Of a stretch of DNA of 26,014 bases, positions 23,441 through 26,014 are shown in pieces (the stretch's first letter is position 1; every line of letters starts with the position of its first letter). The notes below the pieces were generated by a model. That model was not told the DNA's origin. It saw only the letters and a program-made list of their open reading frames with translations, and made no database searches. The stretch comes from JALYQB01 sp035640155 (lineage in GTDB: Bacteria; Actinomycetota; Actinomycetes; Mycobacteriales; Pseudonocardiaceae): NCBI GenBank assembly GCA_035640155.1, contig DASQWR010000040.1:1-26014 (forward strand). The letters are read 5' to 3'. A program made the position numbers and the translations under genes.

Positions 23441-24448
23441 TCACTCGGGTTTGTGCGCCCGACCGAGCAGCTCGACGGCCATCTCCCGGGGCGACTCGCC
23501 CTCGTGGCACACCCGGTGCACACCGTCGGCGATGGGCACCTCCACCCCGTGACGCGCCGCGAGTGCCCGGATCGACGTGCAGGACTTGACGCCCTCAGCC
23601 ACCTGCCCGTGCGCCGCGTGCTGCGCCTGCTCGAGCGTCTCGCCCCGGCCGAGGCGCTCGCCGAAGGACCGGTTGCGCGAGAGCGGTGAGGCGCAGGTGG
23701 CCACCAGGTCACCCAGACCGGCGAGCCCGGCGAAGGTCATCTCCTCGGCACCCAGGGCCGCCCCGAGCCGGCCGGCCTCGGCCAGCCCACGGGTGATCAG
23801 CATGGCCAGCGTGTTGTCGCCGCAGCCGAGCCCGACGGCCACCCCGCAGGCCAGCGCGATGACGTTCTTGCAGGCCCCGCCCAGCTCGCATCCCACCACA
23901 TCGGTGTTGGTGTAGGGGCGGAAGTATGCGGTGACACAGGCCTGCTGCAGGGCCACCGCCCGCTCCTGGTCGGCGCAGGCGATGACGGTGGCAGTGGGCT
24001 GGCCCGCGGCGATCTCGCGGGCCAGGTTCGGGCCGGAGACCACCGCCACCTGGTCCTCTCCGGCACCGGTGACCTCGATGATCACCTCGCTCATCCGCTT
24101 CAGGCTGCCCAGCTCGACGCCCTTCGCGAGGCTGACGAGGGTCGCGGGGCCCGGCAGCTGCTCGCGCCAGGCCTCGAGGTTGACCCGCAGCGTCTGGCTC
24201 GGCACGGCGAAGACCACCGCGTCGGCGCCGCGCAGGGCGTCGGTGGCGTGTGTCGTGGCCCGCAGCGTGGCCGGCAGCCGCACCCTGGGCAGGTAGTCGG
24301 GGTTGCAGTTCCCCGCGTTCACCGCCTCGGCCACCTCCGGGCGCCGAGCCCACAGAACGACGTCCCGGCCGGCGTCGGTCAGCACCTTGGCGAACGCGGT
24401 GCCCCACGAACCGGCACCGAGGACCGCGATCCGCTCCAGTGGGCTCAC
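23441..24448 (-). CDS. gpsA: NAD(P)H-dependent glycerol-3-phosphate dehydrogenase
   Basis: It reduces dihydroxyacetone phosphate to sn-glycerol-3-phosphate, the backbone of phospholipids. The 335 residues start MSPLERIAVLGAGSWGTAFA with the Rossmann GxGxxG. They continue with VLWARRPEVAEAVNAG, SLAKGVELGSLKRMSE, the active-site GACKNVIALACGVAVGLG and FAGLAGLGDLVATC. The family length is normal. Its ATG overlaps the stop of the acyltransferase gene by 4 bp (ATGA), coupling the two enzymes that open phospholipid assembly. Confidence 0.97.
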   Translation of the reverse strand: MSPLERIAVLGAGSWGTAFAKVLTDAGRDVVLWARRPEVAEAVNAGNCNPDYLPRVRLPATLRATTHATDALRGADAVVFAVPSQTLRVNLEAWREQLPGPATLVSLAKGVELGSLKRMSEVIIEVTGAGEDQVAVVSGPNLAREIAAGQPTATVIACADQERAVALQQACVTAYFRPYTNTDVVGCELGGACKNVIALACGVAVGLGCGDNTLAMLITRGLAEAGRLGAALGAEEMTFAGLAGLGDLVATCASPLSRNRSFGERLGRGETLEQAQHAAHGQVAEGVKSCTSIRALAARHGVEVPIADGVHRVCHEGESPREMAVELLGRAHKPE

Positions 24449-25170
24449 GAGGGATGCTTCCCGTCGCGGTGCGAGCCGGTTGGGTAGAACCCGGCGGGCG
24501 CGGCTTCCTCCCGCACCTCGCCCAACAGGTCCCGGACCCGTCCCATCACCAGATCGGTCACTTCCCGCAACAGCACGTTGTCCACCGGCCGACCCCGGTA
24601 GGCCGAGAGGTCCACCGGCTCCCCGGCCCGCACGACGACCTGCTTGCGGGGCAGCGGCCGGAAGAGCCTGGTGCGATAGTCGTTGATCCGGTGGGTGCCC
24701 CAGTGCGCCGTCGGCACCACGGGGACGTCCCGGGCGAGCGCGAGCCGGGCGATGCCGGTGCGGGCACGCATCGGCCAGTGCGCCGGGTCGTGGGTGAGGG
24801 TGCCCTCGGGGTAGATCAGCACCAGCTTGCCCTCGTCCAGCGCCTGCTCGGCGGCCCGCAGGCTCTGCCGTGCATCCACGCTGTCCCGGTAGACCGGGAT
24901 CTGCTGGGCGCCGGCGAGCGCCCTACCCAGCACGGGCACCTTCCACAGGCTCGCCTTGGCGAGGAACCTCGGGATCCGGCCGCGGCGGTGCACGAACACC
25001 CCGGTGTAGAGCGGATCGAAATGGGAGAGGTGGTTGCACACCAGCAGGCCCGGTCCCTCGGCGGGGACGTGCTCGAGACCGACGAAGCGTCGCCGCCCCA
25101 CGAGCCAGGTGACGGAATAGAAGACGACGATGCACACCCGCACCCAGAATCCTCTCGCGTCCCGCGGCAC
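24445..25170 (-). CDS. plsC: PlsC-type 1-acylglycerol-3-phosphate O-acyltransferase
   Basis: It is expected to acylate lysophosphatidic acid to phosphatidic acid at the membrane. The 241-residue protein has the acyltransferase box NHLSHFDPLY (catalytic His47 and Asp52, HX4D). RFLAKASLWKVPVLGR and IPVYRDS form the glycerophosphate-binding region, and YPEGTLTHD (Glu122-Gly123-Thr124) is the EGT motif. The N-terminal FWVRVCIVVFYSVTWLV is one hydrophobic, possibly membrane-associating helix. The GTG at 25170 has GGAGG five bases upstream. gpsA overlaps its end by 4 bp, and fbiD is divergent across a 141-bp gap. The exact acyl acceptor is inferred from family and context. Confidence 0.93.
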   Translation of the reverse strand: MPRDARGFWVRVCIVVFYSVTWLVGRRRFVGLEHVPAEGPGLLVCNHLSHFDPLYTGVFVHRRGRIPRFLAKASLWKVPVLGRALAGAQQIPVYRDSVDARQSLRAAEQALDEGKLVLIYPEGTLTHDPAHWPMRARTGIARLALARDVPVVPTAHWGTHRINDYRTRLFRPLPRKQVVVRAGEPVDLSAYRGRPVDNVLLREVTDLVMGRVRDLLGEVREEAAPAGFYPTGSHRDGKHPS

Positions 25171-25179
25171 GCCATCCTC

Positions 25180-25209
25180 CTCGTCTCGTCCCAGCTCGTC
25201 TCAACCCAG
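25180..25209. repeat. 15-bp tandem repeat in the plsC/fbiD divergent gap
   Basis: CTCGTCTCGTCCCAG (25180-25194) is followed directly by CTCGTCTCAACCCAG (25195-25209), 13 of 15 identical. A related GGTCTCAACCAG lies at 25224-25235, and GGCTGGT/ACCAGCC (25209-25215 and 25230-25236) form an inverted repeat. All lie in the 141-bp region that should hold both promoters. Confidence 0.55.
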
Positions 25210-25311
25210 GCTGGTCCCGGTTTGGTCTCAACCAGCCTCTGGATCGGACCGAGGGCAGTCTCGCCTGCCGGGGAAGTCCGGGTCCACCCGGACCGGGGCG
25301 AGGATGGAGCC

Positions 25312-25953
25312 GTGCAGCCGACGGTGAACCTCCTGGTGCCGGTCAAACCGCTGCACCGGGCGAAGACGCGCCTGCTCGGTGCCGCCGACAGGGGTGCCGG
25401 CGAGCCGGGGGCGCATGCGCGGCTTGTGCTGGCGCTCGCCAGGGACACCCTGGCCGCGGCCGCGGCCACCCGGACGGTGCGCCGCCTGGTGGCGATCACC
25501 TCGGACCCCGTGGTGCTCGCCGTGCTGGCGCGGGACGGGGTGCCCACCGTGCCCGACGAGCCCGGGTCGGGCCTGAACCCGGCACTGCGGCACGGCGAGC
25601 GGGAACTGCGGGCCGACGATGCGGCTGCGGCGGTCGGCGTGCTGCCGGCCGATCTCCCGGCCCTGCGCCCGGCCGAACTCGACGCGGCCGTGCTGGCCGC
25701 GCTGGCCGGAGGCGGCAGGGCGTTCTGCCCGGACCGCGCGGGCACCGGGACCACATTGCTCCTCGCCGCCCCCGGGCACGCCCTGGATCCCCGGTTCGGC
25801 GCCGGGTCCGCGGCCGCGCACCGGGCGGCCGGCGCCAGCGAGCTGACCGGGGACTGGCCGGGGCTGCGCTGCGACGTGGACACCGGCGCCGACCTCGCGG
25901 TGGCGCACCGGCTCGGCCTCGGTCCCCACACAAGCAGGGTGCTCAGCAACTGA
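25312..25953 (+). CDS. fbiD: FbiD/CofC-type guanylyltransferase of coenzyme F420 synthesis
   Basis: It couples GTP to phosphoenolpyruvate (the FbiD view) or 2-phospho-L-lactate (the CofC view), making the activated precursor that FbiA attaches to Fo. The 213-residue nucleotidyltransferase-fold protein shows LLVPVKPLHRAKTRL at the N-terminus, SDPVVLAVLARDGVP, GLNPAL, GVLPADLPALRP, DRAGTGTTLLL, the FGAGSAAAH loop and LRCDVDTGADL. The GTG at 25312 has GAGG eight bases upstream and gives VQPTVNLLVPVKP, matching homologues. Its place beside gpsA and plsC matches M. tuberculosis Rv2983 as recalled. fbiA, fbiB and fbiC are not in the window. Confidence 0.93.
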   Translation: MQPTVNLLVPVKPLHRAKTRLLGAADRGAGEPGAHARLVLALARDTLAAAAATRTVRRLVAITSDPVVLAVLARDGVPTVPDEPGSGLNPALRHGERELRADDAAAAVGVLPADLPALRPAELDAAVLAALAGGGRAFCPDRAGTGTTLLLAAPGHALDPRFGAGSAAAHRAAGASELTGDWPGLRCDVDTGADLAVAHRLGLGPHTSRVLSN

Positions 25954-26014
25954 CCACGGGGTCCTCCAGCGAGGCGAGCCGCTGCCGGTCGTTCCGGTTG
26001 CGGTTTGCGGGATA
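25943..26014 (-). CDS. Possible 3' end of a minus-strand gene (window edge)
   Basis: A minus-strand frame enters from the right edge and stops at 25943-25945, overlapping the fbiD stop by 11 bp. Its last 23 residues end DRQRLASLEDPVVSC, with mostly G/C third positions. It is too short to identify and could be non-coding sequence downstream of fbiD. Confidence 0.25.
   Translation of the reverse strand, partial: YPANRNRNDRQRLASLEDPVVSC

Overview
The window is very GC-rich DNA with strong G/C bias at third codon positions and frequent GTG starts. It is ordinary chromosomal backbone of an actinobacterium, most likely a member of the Pseudonocardiales or a close relative. Gene order, compared from memory, follows the Mycobacterium tuberculosis run smc-acyP-fpg-rnc-DUF177-sepIVA (about Rv2922c-Rv2927c), then coaD-rsmD-pca (Rv2965c-Rv2967c), recG-DAK2-rpmB-ung-thiL (Rv2973c-Rv2977c), and DUF3515-ddlA-gpsA-fbiD (Rv2980-Rv2983). 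Almost everything reads on the minus strand.

Region 1 (1-7175, minus): the first 796 codons of smc, acylphosphatase, formamidopyrimidine-DNA glycosylase, RNase III, ribosomal protein L32, a DUF177/YceD protein, a SepIVA-like coiled-coil division protein, CoaD and RsmD. Several of these genes overlap or abut and look co-transcribed. They serve chromosome segregation, DNA repair, ribosome biogenesis, division and CoA synthesis.

Region 2 (7176-8044, plus): a small island with an AbrB-type antitoxin gene and a dead PIN-domain toxin gene. It is preceded by a decayed copy of about 80 bp of the pyruvate carboxylase gene that lies just beyond it.

Region 3 (8045-15554, minus): pyruvate carboxylase, a small VOC protein, RecG and a DAK2/FakA-like protein.

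Region 4 (15555-18236): rpmB on plus, then ung, a GNAT acetyltransferase and thiL on minus.

Region 5 (18237-20398): accessory territory with a frameshifted TnpB remnant, a stand-alone Lrp/AsnC ligand-binding domain, a DUF3515 membrane-anchored protein and an orphan DUF742 protein.

Region 6 (20399-26014): D-Ala-D-Ala ligase; a sulfur amino-acid pair (cysteine dioxygenase and a trans-sulfuration PLP enzyme) inserted between ddl and gpsA; then gpsA, a PlsC-type acyltransferase and, divergently, fbiD for coenzyme F420.

No large unknown multi-gene system is visible. The points worth a second look are the doubly inactivated toxin beside an intact antitoxin, the pyc fragment duplication flanking that island, candidate leaderless promoters, a cysteine-containing small ORF with a hairpin ahead of cysteine dioxygenase, the TnpB remnant, and a recurring pattern of short tandem repeats (10-17 bp units, 2-4 copies, a different sequence each time) in many gene-to-gene gaps.
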